From Lanius collurio (lineage: Eukaryota > Chordata > Aves > Passeriformes > Laniidae), in assembly GCA_020086605.1 (NCBI GenBank), contig JACBWW010000021.1:7457077-7521076 (forward strand): a DNA stretch of 64,000 bases. The letters run 5' to 3'. Under the pieces are notes generated by a model. That model did not search any database, was not told the origin of the DNA, and saw only the letters and a program-made list of their open reading frames with translations. The position numbers were made by a program, and so were the translations under genes. Below are positions 1 to 13,800 of the stretch, in pieces; positions within the stretch are counted from its first letter, which is position 1, and every line of letters begins with the position of its first letter.

Positions 1-2230
1 TGCAGGAGCCTCAGCTGTGCACACAGGACTTGGACCATGCTGAGTGATGCTCACCCAACTGGTTTCACCTTCATTCCCAAGAAATATTTCAGCCTGAATG
101 ACCTGTTTCTTCAAATCCTCTGAGAAAAAAGACAGAGCAGTGCTCCTTCCACACAGTAGCCACTGGAATTCACCATCCAACAGTTCTCTTTAGTAATGCA
201 AGAGCTGTAACCACCAACAGCAACCACGATTTAGGGTACGACAGAATTCACCAACCATTTCATTGAATTGAATGTGTATGAGCAGCAAAAGGAAACATCA
301 ACAAATTCCAGATGAAGAATGTAATTATGTTAGGATGGCAGAATGTTTCATATTGTTTTCTATAGGAAAAAAAAAAGTCATCATTAAAGCAGTGGAATTT
401 CAGCAAACTGTATTTTGGGTTACAGCCCAGAATAGTTCCACTTGGCAGTTCAGAGGCACGGGTAAAATATTCCAAGGTTCATAAATCCTTGACTTTAATT
501 TGCAGATATAGGTTACAGCTTTAGTATCACTGCAGGGGGGTAAATCCTGCTCCCACCTCAGCAGATGCCAAAGGGCACCAGACCAAGCCTTCGGCTCGAT
601 TGGGCACTGTTTAGGAAAACCACACATCAATGTCTTTCCCGTTCCCATGGCACTCAGATCCTCTGTGCTCCCAGAAGGTTCCTTGGCTGGAACAGGCTCT
701 GCAGCACCTATTTTTAACTCACATTTGAGATGGTGGTGTCCTGTGAAGGAAAATGGTACCTGGAGGTGGGCTGGACACGGACAAAGTGATTCTCCTCTCA
801 CAACAGGTTCTATCAAGTATCTCAGTTCTGCAGGCGGTTTGGAACTGGGAGGGATTAATCCATAAACCCAAAAATCCAGCAGCATTCAGCAGCCAATAAA
901 TAATTGCATTTAATTTGCATTCTCTGGAACAGGTTAAAGAGTTCCAGAAGTATTGGTTTCTTCAAAACATTTAAAGTGGCACCTATGTTAACCTGGCTCT
1001 CACACAGTTCCAAATTTCTGCAGAAAGGGAGTCCCTTATAATCTGGTCAGACTTGCTTTGTTCTTTGAATTCCTGCTCACCCACAGCAGCTCTACAAACA
1101 CAGTCTGAGGTTAAGCCAGACTCCTCCAAACCACCAGTCCTAGCATTGTCCCAAAGAGCACAAGGAACTTGAGTGGCTCACCCTGAGACTTTGTCTCCTT
1201 GCTGGTTGTTTTCCCTGGCAGCCTCCTATTAAACTACAGCAACATGTCCCCACAGCAAACATTCAATAATCAGGTCACCATCTAGCATCCAGAAATTAGA
1301 GAGCAGCTCCACTTCCACTGCCAAGCCAAACCCCAAAATGAAGTTCTGGCCCAGATTAAAAATTCTCACAGAAAGGGAGAAAACTGTGGCCTTGTGTCTT
1401 AGAGTCTCGCCGTGGCTCCATTTTGGAGGGTCTGGAGGCTTGTACTGGGCTGTGTCAGACAGTAAATCTTCAGTGGAGACAATCCTGCTTCTCTAGAGAG
1501 ATCGTCTCTCCTGAAAACGAACCCCAGTTGTCCTGCATCCCAGCCTTGCCTCCCAGGCCAAATGCATCTTCTCCAATAAACATTCCAACAGCAGTTGAAA
1601 AATAAGTAAAGACATTTCCCATAAATCCAGATTTATATATAATGTATTTTAAACTGTGGATGCCAGAGGAATGTAAAATGCTTTCCTAATGGAAGAATTC
1701 AAAGAAAAAGCCAGAGTTTTAACATGCAAAGAATGCAAATATCCTGCAAAGTCTGCAGATCCACGGCCTGAGGAGTGGACAATCCCAACCGGGTGTGTAA
1801 AGAACGTGTGGCAACCCAACAGCCGCTTGTACTTTTATGTTACTGACTCCCTCAGTGACTATAATGTCTCACTCTTTGGGTTCTCCCAGACCCAGCTTCT
1901 CCAACATATTCAAATCTGACAGGCTTGGGACTCATCTTGATGATGCACAGCATCTCTGGTCATAAACCAGGCGCTGAAACTACGCTTTCCAAAATGACAG
2001 TTCTGGCTGCAAAGTCTGTGTTTGGAATAGGAAAAGAGATGGATATAAACATTCAGGAGAAGGCAAGGGAATGCTTCCAGCTCAGGAGGATGGGCAATAT
2101 TGGCAACTCAACTTTATAAACCCAAGCCAACCAAGTCCACAAGCCAACAGGAGCTGAGCCTGGGATCTCTGAGATCACCCCATAGCACCATCCCAAGAAA
2201 GTAGCCCAGCTTCAGCCATCGTGATGATAT
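1..2230. other. Intergenic, no gene seen
   Basis: Moderately AT-rich unique sequence. ORFs are short, overlap on both strands and match no family I recognise. No CpG island or repeat was identified. Confidence 0.6.
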
Positions 2231-2402
2231 TCCCAGAATTACAGACTGCTTTGGGTTGAAAGGGAGCTCACAGACCTTGTCACTCTTCCCCCTGCCATGG
2301 GCAGGGACACCCTCTTCTATCCCAGGTTGCTCCAAGCCCCATCCAGCCTGGCCCTGGACACTTCCAGGGATGGGGCAGCCACAGCTGCTCTGGATATTCA
2401 AC
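2231..2402 (-). repeat. CR1 LINE 3' fragment
   Basis: The sequence matches the familiar antisense CR1 3' consensus: AAGGGAGCTCACAGA, then CCCTGCCATGGGCAGGGACA, TATCCCAGGTTGCTCCAAGC and CCTGGACACTTCCAGGGATG. It is 5'-truncated, as most avian CR1 copies are. Confidence 0.85.
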
Positions 2403-3469
2403 AACCATGAAGAGTCAAGCAAAACTCGTACACGACAAGGCAGGTTTGAGTGACTGTGCCTGCAAATCAAGGCAGGCATTTGCACAAGCAAAGGTCAAAA
2501 CCAGGTCACAAAGCACTGGAAAAGGTCTGTGCATCTCAGTTCACATCCGGCCTATAACAATTTCTTTTTTGTATCTTATTTACATCTTCATCTGAATAGA
2601 AACACAGTAAATGAGGTTAAGTAAAATGGTAAACAAGAATTTTAGCTTTAAGCTTTGATTTAGACGATCTGTTTTCTGATAGTGCTGGTGTCAATTGTGC
2701 CCCTCAGTTATTTTTGGAGGCAGAGTTTATAAACAGGTAACCTCAACAATGTTTCTTAATCCCCCCACCCGCTTAATAAAGCGAAGGATCACCTAAATTT
2801 AAAACAATATATTTAAAACACCAAGAACCATTTCCTGGAGTGTTGCCTAGTTTGTTTCAATCTTTTTTTAAACAAAAATAAAAGAGAAGTCCAAGCTGTG
2901 AATGTTTGTTTATTGCTTTTATGTTTCATTTGTACTTATTTCTGTGCTTGTACAAGTGGAAGCACATAACTTTTATTTTTACAGCAGCCCTTTTAAAAAA
3001 GGAAGTCACTTCTGCTCTTAATTGTATTTTCAACTAAAGACCATAAGATATGAGAAAGTGGACAACAGAATGATAACAAAGATTAATTTTAAAGGGTTTT
3101 TTTATATACTATAATGAGTAACTTACAACCATGTTTAGATATGCTTGATTAGGGGAAGCACATGATGCCCATTCCAATTTTTTATAAATTTCAGACTTCC
3201 CTAAATTCTTAAATTCCCTAATCTAAATGTCTGGAGAGTTTAGAGTCTCCCTCCCACAGCTTCCCTAGGGATATTTCCTAAAGCACTGAGAATGGAAAGA
3301 TAAGCATTCCTCGGTGTGCGCACTGCTGCATTGTTTCATTTCCCCCCAATTTTCAAAGAAATCTGTATGATAATGGCAGTGCTGCTCTCTCAGGGAGACC
3401 CCTTGTTCCCATGGCCATAGATGGGAAAACAAGGAAGGAGATGATTCCTGGGGTATCTGTGCAGGCCGG

Positions 3470-3530
3470 GAGTTGGTCTCTGGAGATCCTTGTGGGTCCT
3501 TTCCAGCCCAGGACACTCTGATTCCATCAC
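3470..3530 (+). repeat. Short CR1-like 3' terminal fragment
   Basis: GGAGATCCTTGTGGGTCC followed by TTTCCAGCCCAGGACACTCTGATTC resembles the terminal bases of a second CR1 subfamily. It is short and diverged. Confidence 0.4.
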
Positions 3531-4737
3531 AGCACTCCAAAACTGTGTTGAGTGTGGTCCTAAGCATTATGATTTTTAAAATGTTTACTGCCTAAAACAG
3601 GACCCCAAAAATCAAAGTGAGTTTCTGTCATACCTTCACCTAAGACAGAAATTATTTTTAAAGGTTTATCTTTAGGATTTAAAGGTAGCAGATGCAAAGC
3701 TGCACTATGGAATATGGAGGAGAGCAACAGGGATTGTCTCTCCCTTGTGATTCCTTCAGCAGATGTTCCTTTCCTGGCATGGAGGACTCTGTGCTAAGCT
3801 CCATGAAGACTCTCCTTCCTTTAAAAGCTGTCAAAAAGCAGCTGTGGTTGGGCCACCTCTACCATGAGATTGACCCCTGCCCCCGCCCTGCCCGCTCTAT
3901 CCAGGCTCCATTCCCCAGGGGCACGCAGGGCAGGGTAGAGTTTCCCGGCTGCCATTCCAAAGCAAAAGCCAGAAATCCAGGAGTCTTTGCTTAATAAATA
4001 AAATTCCAGCACTATTCACGGCACTGGTGGCTCAGTTTACAGGGACAGTTGACAGAGTTTTTCTTCTTGCTTGGGCTTGAGTGAGTTACAGCAATGAAGG
4101 AAGACCCAAGAATATTGATTAATAGATACTGTAATCTCCAAAAAGGAGGCACAAAATCCACAGCCCTTCCAGCCATCAGGAAAAGCAGGAGGGCAGGGAT
4201 AAGAGGCAACCAGAACTCAAGCAATGTAAGGTATCAGAGATACTCTGCCCAGATCAAGTAACACTTTGTTCTTTGCAAATCCAGGAACAACTCATGGCAG
4301 AAAAATTCTAAATATCAGCATTTCCAACTGCACAGAGACAACTTCCAACTGCACACACTGCTGGGCACTTGCTGGATTTGAGGCACTGAGCAGAAGCAAG
4401 ACAGAAATTACTTACTGTTCCATATTTTTTCTCTTAAACCCATTGGTAGAAGCACTAGTTAGGCTTCTCATGGGTTTGGTTCCAGAGTCTCAGGGCTAAA
4501 ATAGAAAAGAAGATGAAAATTCTGCTGGCTGCCAGGAAGCTGTTGGAGTCCTTGGGACACTGGGTGAAACTAGTTTGATCCAGCTGGGGAGACCTTGAGC
4601 TGTAACCATGGAAGGTTTGAGAATGGACAAACAACTGCCAAGAGTGATGTTGGTGATCATGGCAAGGGACTGAGAGATCTTCTGAGGAACTTCTCAACCT
4701 TCTCTTCCAGTTCCAAAGCACTTGCAGATCACCAGCT

Positions 4738-4877
4738 GTGCTGTTGAACAAACTGCCCAGGGAAGTGGTGGAGGGGGTACTTGAGGACTTGGTTTAATGG
4801 TGCACATGGCAGCGATGCTGGGTGAGAGATTCAACGATCTTAAACGTCTTTTCCAACATTATTATTCTGTGATTAAT
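4738..4877 (+). repeat. CR1 LINE 3' fragment (different subfamily)
   Basis: GGGAAGTGGTGGAG, a run resembling GACTTGGTTTAATGGTG, GATTCAACGATCTTAAACGT and CTTTTCCAACATTATTATTC follow the order of the sense CR1 3' end, ending in the terminal ATTCTGTGATT. Confidence 0.75.
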
Positions 4878-7800
4878 TTGGTTCTTATTCTTACCCAATT
4901 TTACAACAACAAATACATATCCAACATTCTAAATTTCTCTGATTACTGACCCTCTTGCTAATAAATCTTCTAAAATCCAGGTCTCTTTCAGCTGACACTC
5001 CCAATGAAGGAGGAGCAGGACACACATCTAACCCTGTCAGAAATCAGCTGTCAGCTCAGCAGGCCCAGCAGAGCATCCAGCTCACAGCTATCACAGATCA
5101 CTCTCCAGAAAGGCAGACAGGAGTATGAGGAGCAGTTTTACGAATTCCAGACAAACAGCTTGTTCTGGCATCATGACAACGCAATAAACACACATTTCAA
5201 AGCCACTTTCTTCAGGTTCCTCTGTTGTTCACTGGACAGTTGCCAGAAGGAATGAAAATGTTACCCAGGGGTGAGATCTCCAAAGGCATCAGGGCTGGAG
5301 CTGAACTGTGCTGATGGATCTTACAGCATCTCAGAATCTCTGGCATATATTCTGGATATTCGAATTCCATGTTAGATTTATGGAAAACAAGGTGATACCT
5401 TTTTTTTTTAATTTTTCTAGCAAAATATAATTAATGCTCCAATACTGTGAGAGGAGATTTCTTAAAAGGAAAAGGAACCAGAACTAAACCAAACCCCATG
5501 CTCACAGAGAAGAAAGCAACCATCAGTCAGCTGTTAAATGAAACCTGTTCTTTCTTTCAGATTAGCTACTGTCTAGTAGTCCATAATTAATATTGATTTG
5601 AAGGCAGCCTGCCCAAGGGATGCAGCACAAGTGAGTGCAGCACACACTGACAAATGAAATATCATAATGGTCACTTTGCACCACGCCTTGAATGAGTATC
5701 AGTAGGAGGGGGTCCTCCCCCCTCAGACTTGGAAAAGGCAAAATTCTAATTTGACCAGATTTCAGACACTGGAAAATAGAAATGATACTTGAGGAAACTG
5801 GAAAGTGCTGTTCTACTTTTTCAGCTACTTTAATCAGTTTTTCATGTCAAGCCCAGACTGTGTGTCTCGGGGAAGGAATTCCTCAGTGAAAGTCCATGGA
5901 CTAAACGATGGCATTAAAACCTGCATTCCTGGGTGGGTTTTGTGTGAGTGTTCAATGAGCAGAGACCTCCCCAAGCAGCCAGGGGAAGGAGGGCGAGAGG
6001 TCAGGCTGTAACCCAGGATTTTAGCAACCTGAATTTCATTTCTTGCCCTGCCACAGACTTTCTATGAAATGGGGCACTTCTCTTTTTGGGGTTTGCTTTC
6101 ATACCTGTGAAAAAGGGGTAACAGAATCACCTCACAGAGGCACAGAAAGGATAAAAAGTAAAGAGCAGAGAAAAATTAGGCTTCTGATAACAGTGGGATT
6201 GCCCAAATATTTAGAAGACCATAACCTTCTGCAGCTGGTGTTGTCTGAGACACTCTCAGAAATACAGTGGAGGAACCAAACTTCAACAGGCTGAGGGGTT
6301 TTAACCAGTGTTTTGCCTCATAAATGCAAACAGTGATCTCCTCAGAGGTAAAACATGAGAAGGGAAAAAAGGGCTATGAAGTCTCCTCCCTCAGAGCTAC
6401 ACCAGGTGGACTCTGGTGGGAAGAAAGAGCGAGTCCTCCTTGCTGCCGCCTGTCCCTCTCCAGCTGGAGGGTTCAGGGAAGAGGTAGGAACATGCTTGGG
6501 TTGAGAGCAGCCTAAAGTGATAATTAAAAGGATAAACCAAAAATTGCTTACACAAAGAAAGCAGCTGCTATACAAGAGACTTCTTTACACCTTGCACTGG
6601 GCTTTCTTTCATCTCTCTACTGATACATGCAAGGAGCAGAGCTCAGGGCAATTCCTACCCATACCAGAATATCAACTCCTGATGTGCAGCTACTCTGAGG
6701 ATGCAAGAGAGACTGCTAAAGCAGACAGTAACACTACATAATTCAGTAAAAGCTGTGCTCGTGACAGGAGATGGAAAGATTTCCCATGTTTCCATAAAAC
6801 ATCCCATTTCCCTCTATACAACCCTATCTCAGGAAACAAACACAACAAAATAAAATCCATTAATTCTACGTTCTAAGACTAAAGAAGGAAATGAGAAGTT
6901 ATATTAAGAAAAACAGCATGGCACTTTAAAAGAAAAACCAAGATGTCCTCAATTACTAAAAGCATATCTGTATGTCCCCTTTGGTACTGCAGTAAAACTG
7001 AAACAATTCTAGAACTACTCCCTTTTCTTCAATTTATTTTTAAACAAGAACGCTGAGTGATAGATTTCTCTCAATTAAAAAAAATAAGGAATAATCCCAG
7101 AAATCATTAATATGTTTCAGTAAGATTATTTAAACTCCTTAAACTGTTTGTTTCCAGATCCAAAACAGTTCAAAGCCCACTGTGTAAATACTGGGCTTCT
7201 GAGCATCCTGCTGAATTCAACAGCACAGAAAGTCTTCAGCACCATTAGAAATAACACATTGTTTGCATTTTTCATAAAGACATCAAGTGTATTTCATCCC
7301 TCTGAAACACGATCTCCCCCAGGGAATTATGGACGAGCAAAACCAGAACAAGTGGAAGTTTAATTTTTTTTTAAATGCCAAGAAGCCAATGGGTTAAGCT
7401 CTCAATTTATCTTTGTTTCTCCAAAGATACAACACTCTCGCAGAGACATTAAGAGCAAGACCACACCTGTGTTTCTTTAGCGGTGGCCTGCTGAAAATAT
7501 TTGTCAGGCATTGTGTCAGAAGCCAGAGCACATTCCTTCACTTTATGATTAACCTTTGGAGAGATTATGTTGGGAAAAGGCTCAAAGTGACATTCAGAGT
7601 GAATTAACGGCACTCAGGCTCAAGGCTCTGCCCTTGAAGCTGCCAGTGTGATTCAAACAAAGCCTAAGCCAGACATGGAGTCAGTGTCCAGAGGAAACAG
7701 AATCCACAGTCGAGTGCTGAAAACAAGCCAGGGACGTTTTGATATTTCGGCGCTGGTAAATTCAATACACCATAGGAAAAAAAAAGACAGATGTGAGAAA

Positions 7801-10800
7801 ACTGACCCTTCTAATCAGATCTGGTCACAGGGACGAGCAGATCAGCTTCAATGGACTAAAACCTGACCAGAACTCGTGCTCACGCTGCGAGCAGATCCCT
7901 TCTTCCCTCATCTCACACAACTCCAAACATCTGTAACAGGTTCTGCCATCTCTGCTGGGCTTGGCACTGCTCCGAACCGTTCCTCCTGACTGGGTTTGCT
8001 CCCTGGATCCATGTCAGCTGGGACAACTCCAGCCTTGTTTCATTGAGAGTTTATCTCGAGACTAAAGCAAAAGTCAGAGGCTGCCTAAGTCTGGGCACTC
8101 AGCCAAATCACCAAAGACAAAGAACTTTGTCCAGCACAATGCTAATAAATGATTACACCCTCCTTTTACAAAACATTAATTCACTTGACTCAGGGCACAG
8201 GATCCCTTTTCCAAGTGTACAGTAGGGGTTTGAAGAAAAAACATACCCATGGCAAAGCAACAGCAACAAGCCCTGACCAAACAGATTTTCCCTCGTCTCA
8301 CACCAGTGATCTGAACCAGAAATGAAGTGGCAAGAGTGACACACAAGTGAATGGAACCCGGGTGTTTTGGAGGAAGTGTCAGGAGCACAAAGCAAAGGCT
8401 GTGCCACGTTCCCCAATCCAGGCGTGTCCATGTTCACCACGGCGGCAGCCAGGACAAGGGGGAGATCCCTCAAGACCCAGCTTCTATTATTCTGCTTAGG
8501 CACTGCTTGGGGACTGTCCTGTCTCAGCACTCTGCAGTGGACCTTTGCCCAAGCTGCATGTTTTTTCCCTTAAACCCTGGATGCAGAATTACACCAAATG
8601 GTTCCAGAACAGCCAGGCCGGCCCTGCACTGCCCGGGGGTGACAGAGCTGCTGAGTGACAGGGCTGGAACCAGCGGCCCTCTGAGTGCAGCCCTCCCAAG
8701 ATAGGAGAGGAGAACATTCCATGTTGTTGAGCACCCTCTGCTGGTACCTTGGCCACGGACACTCGCGCAGCCACCTCCACCTGAGGCTCCTCTTCCAAGG
8801 AGGACAGGAGCTCCCTTACCCCACCAACCGCTGATCTTGCTATCTTCGCTGTTAATTTTTTGTTATTCTTACAACAGTGCTCTAATGTCAGAGCCCGACA
8901 TGGTTTTTCAGGGTGCGTGGGGTTGGTAACTGTGTTTGTGCATTGGTCAATACCTGTCTGAATCCAGCTTCTCCTTTTTTTGAAATTTGTTCCATCAGCT
9001 AAAAGTCCATTATTTGAAGATGAACATTTAGCAGCTTAATCTCACACACAAAACAGATGACGCCCCTCCTGAGAGCAAGGACTGCCCTAAAAACTCCTGG
9101 CAAAGGACTTCAGGAAAACCAGAGAATGTATGGTTTCCTCTCCATCCCTCTGTATAATTCCTCTTGCTTCCTCATGAAAGGCATGAGGAGGACAAGGAAA
9201 ATTGTACATTTTAAATACTACTTTGATATAAGCTTTTTTTGTGTGATTGAGAATAACTTCTTGTCTTAAATTACTAAAAGACCTGTGACAGGGATTGGTT
9301 TGAGTGCTCCAGCCTCTGCGGAATCCCAGTCCCTCTCAGTGTGCTCCCAATTTCCATACTGCTCCACAGCAGTTTGCTTCTGCCCTTGGAATGCAGTGAG
9401 CTGGCAGCTACGTCCATGCATTCATCAGGAGTCTGTAAACTCCAGATGGGAGCACGGGATTAATCCCTGCATGTTCCTAAAGCATGTGATATTGAGGAAC
9501 ATCTGGGATTTCCACAGTGTCCCACAGTGCAGACCTTTCCTATCACCAAAGCAGAAAACTCACCTTTCCCAGGTGAAAGAGAAATAGCTGGGACACTGGG
9601 TCTCTCCCCAAAACCCAAGGGTGACCCTGGAAGTTGGGGGGTTTTAGTCAATCAGAAAGACATGAGATCAAGTAAATAATGGAGTTTACAGACATTCTTT
9701 CCTTGTGGAGAGACTTCTCAATACTTGGGCTTTGAGGTTGTTTCTGTGAACATCAAGGATTTCTGTTTTTTTCTTTTTTTTAATAAATTCCAAAAATCCT
9801 TGAAAAACACTAAGACAAAGGCATGACTCACATTCAGAATTTCCTGTTGATTTTTTTTAAATGACCAGGATGTCATTGGACAGCTTGTCCTAAAATAAAC
9901 TGATTACAACGATTTTAAGAGACATGGGATGTAGAAGGTTTAAAGCAGCAATTCTGCCTTTTGAGCCCCTCTCACCAGCAGTGCTGGGAGTGAAGGCCCC
10001 AGGGCAATTTCTGGGACTTTTGCAAGTACAACATTCCCAGAAATGGGCTTCAGAGGTCCAGTTCTCACCAAAGGCTGACAAAGCTCTTCCTGCAAACTGA
10101 GACTCAACAGAAACTAAATCCAAAGCCATCTCCAAAATCCAAAATGCACTTCCAGGTTTGTCCTCCCACGGAATATTGACACAGCCTTACAGGGTGGGAG
10201 GCTGACAGGGACACCAAGGGCAGAATGGGGAGGAATGATCAGTCTGGGTCACTTTTCCCCATGCTCCCAGTCAGAGACAGCTCCGCCATCCAGCACCATA
10301 TTCCTGTCTCCGTTAGCAGCATGAGCTGCTTTTCTCTCCTGGGCTGCCAGTGGCAGGGAGATGAAGACAAACGGGAAGGAAGCACTCTAGCAAAATATTA
10401 AACAGAGAGGAAGTGGTTTGGGATGGCACTTGGAAGTGCCCCAGGAGCACAAGGTTTGCAGTGGGCTCAGCTGGAGCCCTGCAGAAGTCAAGATGATTAT
10501 ATTCCTTACAGGTATATTAACAAGAGAGGGGGCTTTTTGGGTTTTTCTCAGGCTCCCACATTCATCCAAATCATTGCTCTTTTGGAAAAGCATTCTGTTT
10601 GTTCATCAGATGTGGGGGATTTCTGCTGACCAGAAAGTCTGAGTCTGAATGCCATATGCTCCATAAATCCAGCCTGAGAGCGCTGATGATCTGTGAGTTA
10701 TTTCATTAGCATTATGCAACTCCAAAGGGGGAGAGGCCACATTAAACTCCATAAAACTTTTTGAATCCTGTGGAGGAGGGGTGATGGAGAGAGAAGGAGA

Positions 10801-13800
10801 CTCTCATAATCCAAATAACACATTATGAAACTGAGTTTTGGTCAGGCTGACAGGGTTTGCTGGTGAGCAAAGCTTTCACACATGCAGATTTTGCAACTGC
10901 AGAGGAAAGCCTTGGTACAAATTACAGAAGGTTAAAAGGCAAGAGAGGCTGTTCCTTGATCCATTGTGAAGTGGTGCTGATCCCAGAGCATGAATCACAG
11001 AGCCAGCTGAACACAGGATGCTCAAAGGCAGGAGCAGGCTCTAGCTCTCCACTGCTCTTGATGTGAGAGCAACAACAAACCAGGGCAGGAGGTGGTGAAG
11101 CCCTGACTTGGGAGCACAGCCTGCATGAGTCATTCCTCAAAAAGCATCTTTGAAAGTCTCACAGCTGAGAAGCAGCCAGCCAAGAGACTCTTGCTATTCA
11201 GAAATTCAGTATACAAGGAATAAAAATTTGTTATGGAGTTACACATGGCACTACATCTGCAAATATTTTACATTTTCAAATGTTTAGAGAATTACAGAAA
11301 TACTAACTCCTCCAGCCTCCCTGTAAATATTCTGAACACATTTTATAGGAGCAGCAGAGGCAGGAAAGTAGCTTTCTCCAAAGCCAGACAGTCAGTAGCA
11401 GTTTTGAGGAGATCCAGAGCTAAAAAATACTGCAGAATATTTAAGAATGCTCATTTCATGGCACACACAGATTTACTGCAACAGCATTCCCCCCTAGTTT
11501 TATTCTTACAGTTTGAGGATCATTAAAAAATTTAATTAAAATTCCATCACATATTTATGGAAAAGAGATTGGTGGCACCACCACCTATCATAAAGCAAAT
11601 AAAAGAGAACCCCTTAGTTAATTTTAGATCCTTACTATCTTGGCACACATTTCATTATATTAATGAATGTTATGTCGACAAAACCAGGGACTATGTGAAG
11701 GATTGATAATGAAACATCCAGAGCAAAGACTCCTTTCGAAATCCTAATTTAACTCTTTACTTATAAATTCCCAGTCAGCCTTTCAGGACACAGAGTCACC
11801 AAGGGAGAGCTTAGTTGCTCAATCAAGTACTGCACATACAAAATGATGAAAGAAAAAAAGCAAAAAAGTTTAGGAACATCTTATGGGCTCAGATCTGCTC
11901 CCAGGAAATCAGTCCCACACAGATGATACAAGTGAACCAACAAAAATGAAATTCTGGTAAAAAACAAAGAGGAGAGAAAGTCAGTAAATTACTGACTGCA
12001 GGCTCTGCTCAGGAGCTCCAGGCTCCCATTCACTAAGCTCTGTCTCCTAAACCACATTGGTTTGTGCCACACAAACTCCAGCTGGAAAAGGCTCAGCTCT
12101 GGGTGTCCTGGTTAAACAAAAGGCTGCAGCCCAGGGACTGGCAGCATTCCAGCGGGGGTTTTTGGCATCCGCAGTGTGCAGCTCTCTCCTCCCTGTGCTC
12201 AGGCGTGTGCACACCCCCATTAATAAAAACGGGCTGTTCCCTCCAGGGAACGGCCAGAAAACTCCAAAGTGGTGACCTGCTGTTACTGCAGCCGAAGATG
12301 TGGTGGACCTTTCCTCCTCCTCCCTTTCACTCTCCTCAGGCACGCTGAGCCCAGATGGCCAAACCCAGGCATGGTTTTAGGGACTTCCACTCTGCACTCC
12401 AATGTAAGCCAGTGTTTGTCTGTTTGCAAAGGACACAGGAACTGATACAACACATCTGCTCCCACAACACTATTTCTTTCATCTGTTGGAGTTTTGGCTT
12501 CTCAGAGAGGAAGTAATTGGCTGTTAATTATGGGGGCTGAGAACTGGTCACATCACAGAACTGTGTTTGCAAGCATGATTCATGACAGCATCATTTCTCA
12601 GCAGCTGTCAGCAGTAAAGGCTCAGCACTTACAAGAAACTATTATAATATTATACAGCAAAGGATGAAGACAAATGCTGTGCACAGCTGAGAAAGCAGCA
12701 AACAAAATATTTTTCTTAAACCTTTATTCGATGGAGAATCAACTTGAAACATGCTGTTTCTCAGGAGAGATAAACAACAATCCTGCCAGCACAGCTTCCC
12801 AGACCGTGAAACTGAAATCCAAACTCTTCAGATGTCCTCCCCAGAGCTGGATGAAAAATGAAAGACCTTTTCTCATTAATAGCTGGAAATTTTAAACTTG
12901 TTCTTAATACTCTCCAGACTGTCTCTGTTCCTGTGTCTTTCTTGTCTTGTGCTTAAATTGTTTGCTCCTTGGGGAAGACGTTTTGATTTGTTATCTTCAT
13001 ATAGGCCCTAGGAGATCTGGCCAAAATCCAGCCCTAAAGTATTTAAAAGCAGGAAAACAATTAACCTGCATCAGATCAGAAGTCCACATAGTACAGCATC
13101 CTGTCTCCAGTGCCTCCCAGTAGCAAACACTTTGGGGGAGAAAATGCAAATATCAGAGCATTGTGGACTGAACTTCTTCCTGACTGTGCTTTCCCTGCTC
13201 CCTGCAGCTTAGTGAGAAACAAACAATAGGAAATAAAATGGGAGTTAAGGCCCTGGTGCACAACAGAGACATCTAAATGCCATTTATTGTTGCTGTCCCC
13301 ACGGATTCTTTCTGAGGGAGCTTTGCCAATCGCAGGGAAGTTTGACAAGTGTTACCTCATCCTTGCTGATCCCATCACCTGCGGCAGCTCCAGACCCTGG
13401 GAGAGGTGAGCTGTACCCATCCCATTTTACAGCCCTGTGCAATGACAAACTGAAATCAGTGGCAGTTCAGGTGAAAATGTCGGGCTGTAGACTGAGGTGA
13501 TTAGGGAATGCCTTCCATAGTTTCTTATCAGCCATCCCTGCCACATCTGCCCACACACAGCACACAAACACTTCTATCACTTTAAACAAAGTCTGCTCTT
13601 GAAAGAATTTCTTCCTAGAAACCAAATTTCAGCGCACTGGTCACTGGAAGGGAGAGTTGCGCACAAACAATTCGTCATAACCTCCGTTTTAGGTTGGGTT
13701 TCCACAGCATAAAGAAAAATGAGAAACTCAACAGAAGCTGCAGAGAGTTCTTTTCTCCTCAGCAACAACCATAGATCTCTTGTTTGCCAGAGCAACCACC

